A stretch of 64,000 nucleotides of DNA from Candidatus Opimibacter skivensis (GTDB taxonomy: Bacteria; Bacteroidota; Bacteroidia; Chitinophagales; Saprospiraceae). A model generated the notes under the pieces. It was not told the DNA's origin and made no database searches. It saw only the letters and a program-made list of their open reading frames with translations. Position numbers and translations under genes: made by a program. The DNA is taken from contig JADKGY010000031.1 in the NCBI GenBank assembly GCA_016722045.1, forward strand, positions 62,001-126,000, read 5' to 3'. Shown in pieces: positions 1 to 9,614 of this stretch; position 1 is the stretch's first letter, and each line of letters begins with the position of its first letter.

Positions 1-201
1 ATTGAAATCATGCTCAACGCGGTCAATTTGTTACTGGTTTCATTTTCGGCATACAGCGGCAATAGCGATGGTCAGGTGTTTGTATTTTTTATCATGGTGG
101 TGGCTGCAGCTGAAGTCGCAGTGGGGCTGGCATTGATGATGAGCATCTACAGGAATATCGGAAGTACAGATATTGATGTGCTAAATAAATTAAAATGGTG
201 A
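1..201 (+). CDS. nuoK: NADH-quinone oxidoreductase subunit K (3' part)
   Basis: The reading frame is open from base 1, so the 5' end lies outside the window; about 66 residues remain. The visible part begins IEIMLNAVNLLL, the conserved second-helix motif of NuoK with the membrane glutamate (E2 of the fragment), and continues through the third helix (AEVAVGLALMMSIYR). NuoK is a small antiporter-like subunit of the membrane arm of complex I, and its buried glutamates belong to the proton path. It is followed by nuoL, nuoM and nuoN in the usual order, which supports the call strongly. Confidence 0.93.
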   Translation: MEIMLNAVNLLLVSFSAYSGNSDGQVFVFFIMVVAAAEVAVGLALMMSIYRNIGSTDIDVLNKLKW

Positions 202-259
202 TAACGATCATCATGGCTGCAAGAGAAAAACCCATGCAGTAACAAACGAAATAAATGCC

Positions 260-283
260 GTTGTTGGAGTTCTCTCCAACAAC
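260..283. promoter_or_regulatory. Intercistronic hairpin between nuoK and nuoL
   Basis: GTTGTTGGAG (260-269) and CTCCAACAAC (274-283) form a perfect 10-bp stem with a TTCT loop. It sits in an unusually long 117-base gap between nuoK and nuoL in an otherwise tight operon. No T-tract follows, so it does not look like a normal intrinsic terminator. An mRNA-stability or attenuation role is inference. Confidence 0.5.
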
Positions 284-318
284 ATATACAGAGTGACATT
301 GACAATAAACAAACAAAA

Positions 319-2247
319 GTGACCGAACAACTACTTAACGATCCAACATTGATTTTCCTGGGGCTACTGATTCCCCTGTTTCCGTTAATTGGTTTTTTAA
401 TCAACGGATTGTTTGGCAAGTATCTTCCAAAGGGTAGTTCAGGCTGGATAGGAAGCGGGATGGTGTTGGCTTCTTTTATATGTGTTATTGCTCTGTTCAG
501 AAGTGTAGGCGCTCACGATTTAATCCATATTGATTTATTCAACTGGATAGCTGTATCCGGGCTTGATATTTCATTTGGCATGCAGATAGACCCGCTGACG
601 ATCGTCATGATGCTTGTGGTGACAGGGGTTGGTTTTCTGATTCATCTTTATTCAATCGGATACATGCACGGCGATGACGGGTTCAACCGCTTTTTTTACC
701 TACATGAATCTCTTTATTTTCTTCATGCTTCTGCTGGTCATGGGTAGTAATTATCTCGTGATGTTTATTGGGTGGGAAGGTGTAGGATTGTGTTCTTACC
801 TGTTGATAGGTTTTGGTTTAAGAATGAAGCCTATAATGATGCAGCTCAAAAAGCATTTGTGATGAACCGTATCGGCGATCTGGGCTTTTTGCTGGGTATG
901 TTTTTTATTTTGTTTCATTTCGGGACACTAGAATTTGGAGGCGTACAAAAGCTTGCTGCGGAACTCACACCTGATAGCGGAATCCTGATCACAATCACAC
1001 TTCTATTATTTGTAGGCGCAATTGGAAAATCAGCACAACTTCCTTTGTATACATGGTTACCTGATGCGATGGCTGGTCCTACTCCTGTATCTGCCTTAAT
1101 CCATGCGGCTACGATGGTTACTGCCGGCATCTATATGGTAGTTCGTTCCAATGTACTTTTCGCGATGGCACCCACGACACTGACAGTGATTCTGTTTGTC
1201 GGCGTGGCCACTTCACTATTCGCAGCAGTGATCGGACTTAAACAAAATGACATCAAAAAAGTACTGGCCTACTCTACCGTTTCGCAACTCGGATTAATGT
1301 TCGCAGCACTTGGACTGGGCGCATTCAGCAGCGGAATATTCCACCTGGTGACACATGCTTTTTTCAAAGCATTATTATTCCTGGGAGCAGGAAGTGTCAT
1401 TCATGCACTGCATGGAGAGCAGGATATCAGAAACATGGGTGGTCTTAAAAAATTAATCCCTATTACATTTATCACTGTTTTAATAGCTGCATTAGCCATA
1501 TCAGGATTTCCGCTTTTATCAGGTTTCTTTTCAAAAGATGAAATTCTGGCTCACGCTTATGAGCAGAATAAAACTGTATGGATCATTTTATCTTTCAGTT
1601 CCTTCCTGACGGCATTTTATATGTTCAGGCTGATATACCTGACTTTCTTTAACACCTTTAGAGGAACAGAAGAAACAAGGTCTCATGTACATGAGTCACC
1701 ATGGACGATGACCGTGCCCCTTGTTGTTCTTTGTTTCCTTTCCATATTTGGTGGTTTGATTGGCTTGCCGAGTGTTTTCAATGTAGGACATTGGCTTGAT
1801 GGCTACTTATCAGGAGTTACAGAAGGTTCTCTTCGATTTCTAAATCACACCGAAGCGCTTAACCATACAATGGAAATCGGATTGATGTCATTGGCAGGAT
1901 TTGGAGCTATTCTGGTTATACTCTTTGCACGTAACAGATACATTACCCTTCATCAACTACCTCCGGAAGAAGTCTCTCTCAAAGGATTTGAAAAACTGGT
2001 TTACAATAAATTTTATGTCGATGAATTCTATGAAAAATTCATTTCACAACCTGTATTCAGATTATCCACATTTGCCGGAGACTGGATTGACAAAATGATT
2101 ATCGACCGGGTAGTCAATGGTTCAGGCTGGCTAGTGGATTTTAGTGGAAGGACATTAAGGTTGTTGCAAAACGGGAATACCGGCTTCTATGTTTTTGCAA
2201 TGGTGATCGGCATGGTCGTACTCTTCATAATTCGATTATTGATTTGA
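319..2247 (+). CDS. nuoL: NADH-quinone oxidoreductase subunit L, two compensating frameshifts
   Basis: This is the large antiporter-like proton-pumping subunit of complex I, about 642 residues with many membrane helices. The start is GTG at 319 (TEQLLNDPTLIF). The frame breaks twice. A T7 run at 691-697 should be T6 (after FNRFF, to read TYMNLFIFF). A T4 run at 811-814 should be T5 (LIGFWFKNEAYNDAAQ). Between them the correct product is in another frame and carries the conserved WEGVGLCSYLLIGF segment. The frame is restored for the remaining 480 residues (MNRIGDLGF, GKSAQLPLYTWLPDAMAGPTP, HAATMVTAG, FFKALLFLGAGS). Two opposite one-base homopolymer indels 115 bases apart in an essential gene suggest sequencing error rather than a pseudogene. 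The gene overlaps the nuoM start. Confidence 0.9.
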
Positions 2248-3692
2248 TGATAACATTACTCCTCTTATTTTTTCCGTTAGCTGCCGCGTTGTTCGTCTTC
2301 CTGGCGGGCCACAAGATGGCTGCGAAGCTGGCATTGGGTTTTGCAGTCATTGAATTAGCGATATCAGGATACGCCGTTTCAAAATTTCTGAAAGAAGGAT
2401 CCGATGCCTTTTTTGTATTCAAGCCCTGGATCGAATATCCTAAAGTCAGTTTTCATCTTGCTGTCGATGGTCTGAGTTTATTAATGATCCTTTTGACGAA
2501 TTTCCTTACGCCCATCATCGTCTTGTCAGCTTTCAATCGGATCATCCCGAGAGCTAAAAGTTATTTCGCCCTCATCCTGATGATGCAGTTCGCACTCCTT
2601 GGGGTGTTTATGGCAATGGATGGTTTATTGTATTATATTTTCTGGGAACTCGCACTGATTCCGATATATTTTATTGCATTACAATGGGGCGGAGAAAACA
2701 GGGTGGCTATAACCCTTAAGTTTTTCATCTATACACTCGCCGGAAGTTTGTTAATGCTTTTTGGATTTATCATGTTGTATTGGTATAATCCTGCACATAC
2801 TTTTGATATCCGCGAATTGTATGCGTCTGCAGTCAGCGCAAAAAATCAGAGCTGGTTATTCTGGATGTTTTTCCTGGCCTTCGCCATTAAGATACCTATC
2901 GTTCCATTTCACACCTGGCAGGCTGACACGTATAGAGAGTCGCCTACACAGGGAACGATGCTCTTATCTGGTATCATGTTGAAGATGGGTACCTATAGTT
3001 TAATCAGATGGTTACTTCCGGTTCTTCCGTTAGGTGTGGCGCAATGGGGTCCTTTAGCCATCGCGTTATGTGTGATCGGGATAGTTTATGCTTCGATCAT
3101 TGCGATCAAACAAAAGAATCTCAAAAATCTTCTTGCCTATTCATCACTTGCACACGTTGGTTTAATTTCTGCAGGCATATTCGCATTCAATATCCAGGGA
3201 TTGCAGGGTAGTGTTGTGCAAATGATCGCACATGGTATCAATGTAGTTGGATTGTTTTTTTGCGCTGATATTATTTTCAATCGTACAGGCAGCCAGGATG
3301 TGTATGGATTGGGTGGAATACGAAATAAAGCTCCGCAATTCACCACTGTATTCATGGTGATCGTGCTTGGAAGTGTTGCATTGCCTTTGACGAATGGATT
3401 CATTGGAGAATTTCTCCTGCTGTATGGAGTGTATGAATACAATACATGGTTGTCTGTTTTTGCAGGATTGACCATCATCCTTGGAGCTGTGTATATGTTG
3501 CGCATGTTTAAGAAAGTAATGCTGGGACCGACAAGCCTGCCTGCTGAAGGATTTACAGATTTACAGTGGAATGAAATGTTGGCGTTGGGGATCATTGTGG
3601 TGCTTGTTATTGTGATGGGTGTATATCCAAAACCAATACTCCAGCTTGCTGAACCTGCATTACAACTGATATTAAATAAATCGATTAATTAA
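2247..3692 (+). CDS. nuoM: NADH-quinone oxidoreductase subunit M
   Basis: Second antiporter-like subunit of the complex I membrane arm, 481 residues from ATG at 2247; a TTG one codon upstream (2244) is also possible. The ATG overlaps the nuoL stop (TGATG), indicating translational coupling. Family motifs are intact: FWELALIPIYF, IKIPIVPFHTWQADTYRESPTQGT and AYSSLAHVG. The proton-path lysines and glutamates of the family are in these segments. Length and order (L, M, N) are normal. Confidence 0.95.
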   Translation: MITLLLLFFPLAAALFVFLAGHKMAAKLALGFAVIELAISGYAVSKFLKEGSDAFFVFKPWIEYPKVSFHLAVDGLSLLMILLTNFLTPIIVLSAFNRIIPRAKSYFALILMMQFALLGVFMAMDGLLYYIFWELALIPIYFIALQWGGENRVAITLKFFIYTLAGSLLMLFGFIMLYWYNPAHTFDIRELYASAVSAKNQSWLFWMFFLAFAIKIPIVPFHTWQADTYRESPTQGTMLLSGIMLKMGTYSLIRWLLPVLPLGVAQWGPLAIALCVIGIVYASIIAIKQKNLKNLLAYSSLAHVGLISAGIFAFNIQGLQGSVVQMIAHGINVVGLFFCADIIFNRTGSQDVYGLGGIRNKAPQFTTVFMVIVLGSVALPLTNGFIGEFLLLYGVYEYNTWLSVFAGLTIILGAVYMLRMFKKVMLGPTSLPAEGFTDLQWNEMLALGIIVVLVIVMGVYPKPILQLAEPALQLILNKSIN

Positions 3693-3700
3693 TTCGGATA

Positions 3701-5088
3701 GTGAACGTCTTAATCTATACGTGTTGTCTCGGACTGTTCTGCCTGGTGGCGGAAATCTTAAATCTGCGAAAGATTTTAGTTCCCGTGATCATCGCCGGCC
3801 TTGCGGCTATCTTTTTGTCAACGTTCTTGAATGGGCGCAGACTGCACCGATTATTATTGGCGGAATGGATATGTCCCGCATGATGCGTGTAGATCATTTC
3901 TCCATTGCATTCAGTGGCCTTTCGATATTTACAGCTGCATTGATATTTGCATTGTCTTCTGATTTTTATAAAGATGAACCTCATCACCTGAGTGATTACC
4001 TGGCCATTTTACTTTTTGTATTATCCGGTACGCTTGTCCTGTTTAGTTTTTGGAATTTAGTGATGCTCTTCCTGGGCATTGAGATTGTATCGATCTCTCT
4101 ATACATCATGGCCGGGAGCAGGAGATTTGATATACGATCCAATGAGGCGGGATTTAAATATTTCCTGATGGGATCCTTTGCCTCTGGAGTGTTATTGTTT
4201 GGCATCGCATTGATATATGGTGCCAGCGGTTCATTTGAACTTGATAAAATTGCGGCTTACGTTTCTGCAGGGGCGGTATCACCTATGTTTCTGATCGGAA
4301 CCATGCTGATGACGATGGCTCTTCTGTTTAAAGTGGCTGCAGTACCTTTTCATTTTTGGAGTCCTGATGTGTATGAAGGTTCCCCATCTTTGGTGACGGC
4401 TACGATGGCTACGCTCGTCAAGGTGGCTTTCTTTGCTGCATTTTATCGATTAATGGTCAATGGCCTCATCGGTGTACACGATTATACCGGTGATATTTTA
4501 ATGATCGTTGCAGCAGCTACAATGATTATTGGAAATCTCGTTGCACTTACGCAGGACAATTTCAAACGGCTTCTGGCTTATTCCGGAATATCACATGCAG
4601 GCTACATGCTTTTGGCGATCCTGAGTCTCCAGACTAATTCTTCTTCTGCACTTCTATTCTATGGCACAGCTTATGTGTTAGCCACGATCGGTGCATTTGC
4701 TGTAGCGATTCCTGTTTTCTCTGGCATGAAATATGAAAGCATCAGTGCATTTAATGGTCTTGGAAAAAAGAATCCAGTGATGGCTGCTATGCTTACGATG
4801 AGTATGCTGTCCCTGGCTGGGATTCCACCTTTGGCAGGATTCCTTGGAAAATATTACATCTTCTCTGAAGCCATTAAGAATGGTTATATCTGGCTTACTG
4901 TAGTTGCAGTGGTGGCTTCCATCATTGGTGTGTATTATTATTTCAAAGTCATCCTGGCGATGTATACGAAAGATGCGGATGAGGTGGCAGTGAAAGCAAC
5001 TCCTCTTTATTTGGTAGTGATGATTTTATGTGTGGTGTTGAGTTTGGTTCTGGGTATTTATCCGGGGGTTTTTACACAGCTGATTTGA
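3701..5088 (+). CDS. nuoN: NADH-quinone oxidoreductase subunit N, one frameshift
   Basis: Third antiporter-like subunit of complex I, about 462 residues. It starts at GTG 3701, eight bases after nuoM (NVLIYTCCLGLFCLVAEI), then the frame breaks in a T5 run at 3812-3816. Adding one T restores IFFVNVLEW and joins the N-terminal 37 or so residues to the long downstream frame, which carries MMRVDHFSIAFSGL, FKVAAVPFHFWSPDVYEGSP and AYSGISHAGYM. Read without this correction, the downstream frame would start at an internal ATG (3721) and give a wrong N-terminus. A homopolymer error is the most economical explanation. It is the last gene of the nuo operon. Confidence 0.92.
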
Positions 5089-5113
5089 ACCCATTCCTGA
5101 TTTATCTTGTTTG

Positions 5114-5128
5114 TTACTTTTAAAGTAA
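5114..5128. promoter_or_regulatory. AT-rich palindrome upstream of the PIN gene
   Basis: TTACTTT-T-AAAGTAA is a perfect 7-1-7 inverted repeat, 9 bases before the ATG of the PIN-domain gene and 25 bases after the nuoN stop. Its position would suit an autoregulatory operator of a toxin gene, but no antitoxin gene is present. The stem has too little GC for a convincing terminator. Confidence 0.3.
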
Positions 5129-5137
5129 TTTTAGATA

Positions 5138-5629
5138 ATGAAAACCCTTAAAAAAATGCCTAAGGTCATCATATCGGATACAAGTTGCTTTATTCTTCTT
5201 ACAACCATTGATCACATTAATTTGCTTTATGACCTTTATGGAGACGTTTATACTACTCCTGAAGTCGTTTTAGAGTTTGGAACTTCTCTACCAAACTGGG
5301 TCATACCTATATCTTCTTCCAATCAAGACCAAAAGGAATTTCTTAAGCTTCAATTAGATGAAGGAGAAGCAAGTGCAATTGCTTTAGCTCTTGAAATGCC
5401 CGATTGTACGATTATTCTTGATGATACAAAGGCAAGAAAATTTGCGAAAGATTTAGGTCCTTCAGTTACAGGGACATTGGGCGTAATTATAAAAGCTAAA
5501 CTCGAAGGACTAATTCCCTCTATTAAACCAATACTCTCCAAGATAAAAACAACTAATTTTTATATTTCTGATTCACTTATTGAAAAATCAATTCAAGAAG
5601 CAGAAGAAGAAGAAGAATTCACCAATTGA
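5138..5629 (+). CDS. PIN-like nucleic acid-binding protein (DUF3368-type)
   Basis: 163 residues. The opening IISDTSCFILL places an early Asp as in PIN-fold nucleases. The middle LDEGEASAIALALEMPDCTIILDD supplies further acidic residues, and ARKFAKDLGPSVTGTLGVIIKAK is typical of DUF3368 proteins, which are VapC-like. In toxin-antitoxin systems such genes are normally paired with a small antitoxin gene (often UPF0175), but only 49 bases separate this gene from nuoN and none is present here, so it looks orphan. An alternative start is ATG 5156. The acidic tail (EEEEEF) is distinctive. RNase activity is inferred from the fold, not shown. Confidence 0.75.
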   Translation: MKTLKKMPKVIISDTSCFILLTTIDHINLLYDLYGDVYTTPEVVLEFGTSLPNWVIPISSSNQDQKEFLKLQLDEGEASAIALALEMPDCTIILDDTKARKFAKDLGPSVTGTLGVIIKAKLEGLIPSIKPILSKIKTTNFYISDSLIEKSIQEAEEEEEFTN

Positions 5630-5679
5630 TCAGACATCGACTTATATTAAATTCATTTTTGTATAAAAATAATCACATC

Positions 5680-6069
5680 ATGGCCTACAACCCTCTATCC
5701 AAAGACGAAGCGCATGTCATCCTGCACAAAGGAACTGAACGCCCATTCACCGGTGAATATGATAACAACAAGATGCCGGGTACATACATCTGCAGACAAT
5801 GCAATCAGCCTTTATATAAATCGGAGGATAAGTTTGCATCAGGCTGTGGATGGCCAAGTTTTGATGATGAATTACCAGGTGCTGTGACGAAACACACCGA
5901 TGCAGATGGACGTCGGGTAGAGATTCTTTGCAGCAATTGTGAGGCTCACCTTGGACATGTCTTTACCGGCGAGAGAATGACCAGCAAGAACACGCGTCAT
6001 TGTGTCAATTCGATTTCGATGAAGTTTATTAAGGAAGGAGAACTACTTCCAGATGTTTTGAATTCCTGA
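5680..6069 (+). CDS. msrB: Peptide-methionine (R)-S-oxide reductase
   Basis: 129 residues from ATG 5680 (MAYNPLSKDEAH); an in-frame ATG at 5626 would add 18 residues that do not resemble the family. MsrB reduces methionine-R-sulfoxide in oxidised proteins. The zinc site is intact: Cys38/Cys41 (CRQC) and Cys84/Cys87 (CSNC). CGWPSF (Cys56) and the catalytic Cys108 in RHCVNS are also present. The product has no signal peptide, so it is cytoplasmic. It stands alone, followed by the convergent ftsH. Confidence 0.93.
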   Translation: MAYNPLSKDEAHVILHKGTERPFTGEYDNNKMPGTYICRQCNQPLYKSEDKFASGCGWPSFDDELPGAVTKHTDADGRRVEILCSNCEAHLGHVFTGERMTSKNTRHCVNSISMKFIKEGELLPDVLNS

Positions 6070-6195
6070 TTACATTTCGATGCCGGATAAAAGGATTCTG
6101 GATGCCGGACTCGCGACTTGCTTAAACCTGAAAAATAGTCATGGCATAAATAGAAAGACTTTTTTCCGACCTCTCTGCTCTTTGCTCTCTGCTTT

Positions 6196-8229
6196 TTATA
6201 TCTGCTCCATATCCGGATCATCATCTGGCTTCGGAATAAAATTCGGAATCGGAGGTATAAGATTATTTCCCTGATCCACCGCATCCGTCACCGGATCTTC
6301 ATCCTTACCCGGATGTCCTTTTACTACCCAAGGTCTCGCACCAATTAATCTTTCGATATCTGATTTGTGAATTACTTCTTTTTCAAGAAGCGTTTTCGCC
6401 AGTACTTCAAGATCTCCTTTATGTGATCTCAACAATTCCTGCGCACGTGCATATTGTCCATCAATAATAATCCGGACACGATTGTCAATCAATGTTGCTG
6501 TATCTTCTGAATATGGTTTTGAAAACTGATCCTGAGATAACCCATAAAAAGACACATTACCTACTTCCGCATCAAGACCATAAACCGAGACCATACTATA
6601 GGCCATCTTTGTCACATGATCAAGATCGCTTTGAGCACCTGTAGATATTTTATCAAATATCACACTCTCCGCAGCTCTTCCTCCAAGTGCCATACACATG
6701 CGATCAAGCATCTGCTCAGTACGTGTGATATATTCTTCCTTAGGACTGTATTGTGCAAAACCCAGTGTTCCAACACCTCGTGGCACAATGGTAACCTTCA
6801 CTAATGGAGATGCATGTTCGAGATACCATCCACAGATAGCATGTCCGGCTTCATGATAGGCTATGATTTCTTTCTCTTCAGGGGAGATCAGTTTATTTCT
6901 CTTTTCAAGACCACCGATCACTCTGTCCAATGCATAATGAAAATCATCAAGATCAACTTCCGTTTTGTTACGGCGGGCAGCCACCAATGCAGCTTCATTA
7001 CAAACATTAGCAATATCAGCTCCTGCAAAACCAGGTGTCATTTCACTTAGAATCTTCGGATCAACAGATAATCCCTTCTTGATATTCTTGAGATGTACTT
7101 TGAAGATCGCTTCACGTCCTACAAGATCAGGGCGCTCTAATCCAATCTGTCTGTCGAATCGTCCCGGACGCATCAAGGCATTGTCAAGTATGTCCGGCCT
7201 GTTAGTAGCTGCCATCAGGATCACTCCTTTATCCGTACTAAACCCATCCATCTCCACAAGCAGTTGATTGAGCGTATTCTCACGCTCATCATTTCCACCC
7301 TGGAATGCATTTCGTCCACGAGCTCTTCCAATCGCATCAATCTCATCGATGAATACAATACAAGGCGCCTTCTCTCTTGCCTGTTTGAACAGATCGCGCA
7401 CACGCGATGCTCCTACCCCAACAAACATCTCAACGAAATCAGAACCTGAAATCGAAAAGAACGGAACGGCAGCTTCACCAGCTACTGCTTTTGCTAAAAG
7501 TGTTTTCCCCGTTCCCGGAGGACCTACAAGAAGAACACCTTTAGGAATTTTTCCACCGAGTGCCGTATATTTTTTTGGATGTTTCAGGAAGTCTACCACT
7601 TCCATTACTTCCTCCTTGGCTTCTTCAAGACCTGCCACATCAGCGAAAGTGACAGTGACCTTTGAATCCTTTTCAAAAAGTGTGGCTTTGCTTTTTCCGA
7701 TATTAAATATCTGTGCTCCGGGACCTCCTGATCCACCAGATACTCTGCGCATCATAAAGATCCAAAGGCCAAGAAAAAGGAAGATCGGAATGAGCCAACC
7801 CATCAACGGCCCAACCCAGTTTTCTTTGTCTACATAGTCCGGATAAACCCTCAGCTCAGGTGACACACGCGCATTGAGTGCATTGATATCATTGGCAAAT
7901 GATTCCGGTGGGCCGATGTTGAATACATAACTTGGCCTGGCCTTATTGAAAGTAGTTTCACTCAGTTTTTTATACTGAGGCTTGGTCATACTTTCTTTTT
8001 TGATGTATACCCTGGCGTCTTTCTTATTGACGACCTCGATCTTGGAAACATCTCCGGCTTCCACCATTTCCACAAACTTCTGGAAGTTGATAGTCTCTGT
8101 GGAAATCTCGTTGAGGAACATCAGGTTAAAGATGATCAGCCCGAGAATGATACTACCGTAGATCCAGTATGAATTGAAAGTGAACTTGTTCCCCGGCTTT
8201 TTATCCTGATTATTATTTTCTTCGCTCAT
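6196..8229 (-). CDS. ftsH: ATP-dependent zinc metalloprotease FtsH
   Basis: Membrane-anchored AAA+ protease, 677 residues from ATG 8229 (MSEENNNQDK); the longer frame to 8304 lacks family character. Helices lie at about 21-40 and 142-161, flanking a periplasmic domain. Walker A GPPGTGKT is at 236-243, Walker B IVFIDEIDAIG near 291-301, and the second region of homology ends in RPGRFDRQ. The zinc motif HEAGH is at 459-463. It degrades misassembled membrane proteins. It follows rsfS on the minus strand with about 100 bases between them, a frequent Bacteroidota arrangement. Confidence 0.97.
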   Translation of the reverse strand: MSEENNNQDKKPGNKFTFNSYWIYGSIILGLIIFNLMFLNEISTETINFQKFVEMVEAGDVSKIEVVNKKDARVYIKKESMTKPQYKKLSETTFNKARPSYVFNIGPPESFANDINALNARVSPELRVYPDYVDKENWVGPLMGWLIPIFLFLGLWIFMMRRVSGGSGGPGAQIFNIGKSKATLFEKDSKVTVTFADVAGLEEAKEEVMEVVDFLKHPKKYTALGGKIPKGVLLVGPPGTGKTLLAKAVAGEAAVPFFSISGSDFVEMFVGVGASRVRDLFKQAREKAPCIVFIDEIDAIGRARGRNAFQGGNDERENTLNQLLVEMDGFSTDKGVILMAATNRPDILDNALMRPGRFDRQIGLERPDLVGREAIFKVHLKNIKKGLSVDPKILSEMTPGFAGADIANVCNEAALVAARRNKTEVDLDDFHYALDRVIGGLEKRNKLISPEEKEIIAYHEAGHAICGWYLEHASPLVKVTIVPRGVGTLGFAQYSPKEEYITRTEQMLDRMCMALGGRAAESVIFDKISTGAQSDLDHVTKMAYSMVSVYGLDAEVGNVSFYGLSQDQFSKPYSEDTATLIDNRVRIIIDGQYARAQELLRSHKGDLEVLAKTLLEKEVIHKSDIERLIGARPWVVKGHPGKDEDPVTDAVDQGNNLIPPIPNFIPKPDDDPDMEQI

Positions 8230-8330
8230 TATATTCCTTTGTAAAATCTTCGTAAATGACTTATAACGGTAACACCGATGATAAGGTTTTAAATTGATGA
8301 TCAAGTCTATCGATCTCTGGACGAAACCCG

Positions 8331-8718
8331 TCAGACATTCTGATATTCGATCATTTCCGCGTCACTCCAAAGCTGCTCCAGATCGTAGTAATGCCTGGTC
8401 TCCGGGTGAAAAATATGGACGACGACATCAAAGTAATCCATACATACCCACTTGGCATGCTGAGTCCCCTCTACATGGGCCGGTCCGAGGTGCAATTCTG
8501 CCCTTAGCCGACGTTCAATATTCTGGGAAATAGCTCTGACCTGTGTAGTAGAATCACCTTCGCAGACGATAAAATAATCTGCAGGCGCGTCATCTATGTC
8601 TTTGAGGTTGAGAAGAATGATATTTTTTCCTTTGATATCTGTGATGCAGTCTATGATCCGATCTGTAAGATCATTACTTATTGTTTTCGCCTGGATGGCT
8701 TTTTTTCGCGCTTACCAA
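8331..8718 (-). CDS. rsfS: Ribosome silencing factor RsfS, frameshifted near its start
   Basis: Translation of the minus strand gives a clear RsfS/Iojap domain: TDRIIDCITDIKGKNIILLN, then DAPADYFIVCEGDSTTQVRA, HVEGTQHAKWVCMDYFDVVVHIF and ETRHYYDLEQLWSDAE, with a stop at 8331-8333. RsfS binds ribosomal protein L14 and blocks subunit joining. In the frame of the domain no start codon occurs before a TAA. Removing one base from the T7 run (plus strand) at 8700-8706 links it to a TTG at 8716-8718 (MVSAKKAIQAK), about 128 residues. The exact start is uncertain. A frameshift by assembly error is likely, as elsewhere in this window. Confidence 0.85.
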
Positions 8719-8891
8719 ATGTTCATGTTTTTAGTGAAAAGAATCAGCCTGGAAAATCCCTGGTAATTCTTGATATCCTTTCTTTTACCTTACTTCGCTT
8801 CAGGTGTTTATATTAATTCAGACGTAAGATAATTGTTTCGTGGAAGATTACGTTTCCGCGATTCAAAGGTAAGGCTCTTTTAAGGCAAATC

Positions 8892-9614
8892 ATGGAAGAT
8901 TTAAGACTATACGAAACCCTTGATTCAACTAACAAAGAATCCCAAAGATTGTTGGTTTCAGGCCAAAAACTACATGGATCAGCCATTTTAGCTCTGGATC
9001 AGACCGAAGGTCGTGGCCAATATGGCAGGTCATGGTTTTCGGAACCTGGTAATCATCTAGCGATTTCGATCATTCTGCAACCGGATTATATGCTTGTAGA
9101 GGACTTACCGCTCCTTTCACTGAAAACAAGTATTGCTGTGGTTCGTTCACTTTCTTTTTTCGCTCCGGAACTGAAACCCCTCATCAAATGGCCAAATGAT
9201 ATTTATGTGGGAAATCTGAAACTAGCCGGCATCCTTATTGAAAATTCGATTTCATCTTCAAAAGTCCAGCATTCCATCATCGGCATCGGGATGAATGTCA
9301 ATGAGTCTGCATTCCCCTCCGATCTACCGAATCCGATTTCACTTTTCTTACTGACAGACAGGAAATTTGAAATAATCCCACTGGGTGAGAAACTGAAAGA
9401 AGAAATGATGAAGGTGCTTGATGAGCCAATTGAAAAATGGAAACCTGAATATGATCAGTTGATCTATGGATTGGGAATTCAAAAAGATTTCGAATTGAAT
9501 GGTAAAAATGTGATCGCTACAATTATTGGGGTCGGGACTGATGGAAAATTATCACTTGATATAGATGGACGAAGTAAGTCTTATTTTTCACATGAAATTA
9601 AATGGTTGAAATAA
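8892..9614 (+). CDS. birA: Biotin-[acetyl-CoA-carboxylase] ligase
   Basis: 240 residues. The enzyme activates biotin with ATP and attaches it to the carboxyl carrier protein. The biotin/AMP loop GRGQYGR is at 40-46, KWPND at 99-103 and KLAGILIE at 110-117, all intact. There is no N-terminal helix-turn-helix, so this is a class I ligase without the repressor function of E. coli BirA. It diverges from rsfS-ftsH, and cinA starts directly after its stop codon, so the two are probably co-transcribed. Confidence 0.95.
   Translation: MEDLRLYETLDSTNKESQRLLVSGQKLHGSAILALDQTEGRGQYGRSWFSEPGNHLAISIILQPDYMLVEDLPLLSLKTSIAVVRSLSFFAPELKPLIKWPNDIYVGNLKLAGILIENSISSSKVQHSIIGIGMNVNESAFPSDLPNPISLFLLTDRKFEIIPLGEKLKEEMMKVLDEPIEKWKPEYDQLIYGLGIQKDFELNGKNVIATIIGVGTDGKLSLDIDGRSKSYFSHEIKWLK

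Noticed and set aside
7268..7837. 189-residue plus-strand open frame inside ftsH
   Set aside because: It lies antisense to the highly conserved AAA domain, has a Ser/Pro/Arg-biased shadow composition and no family match.
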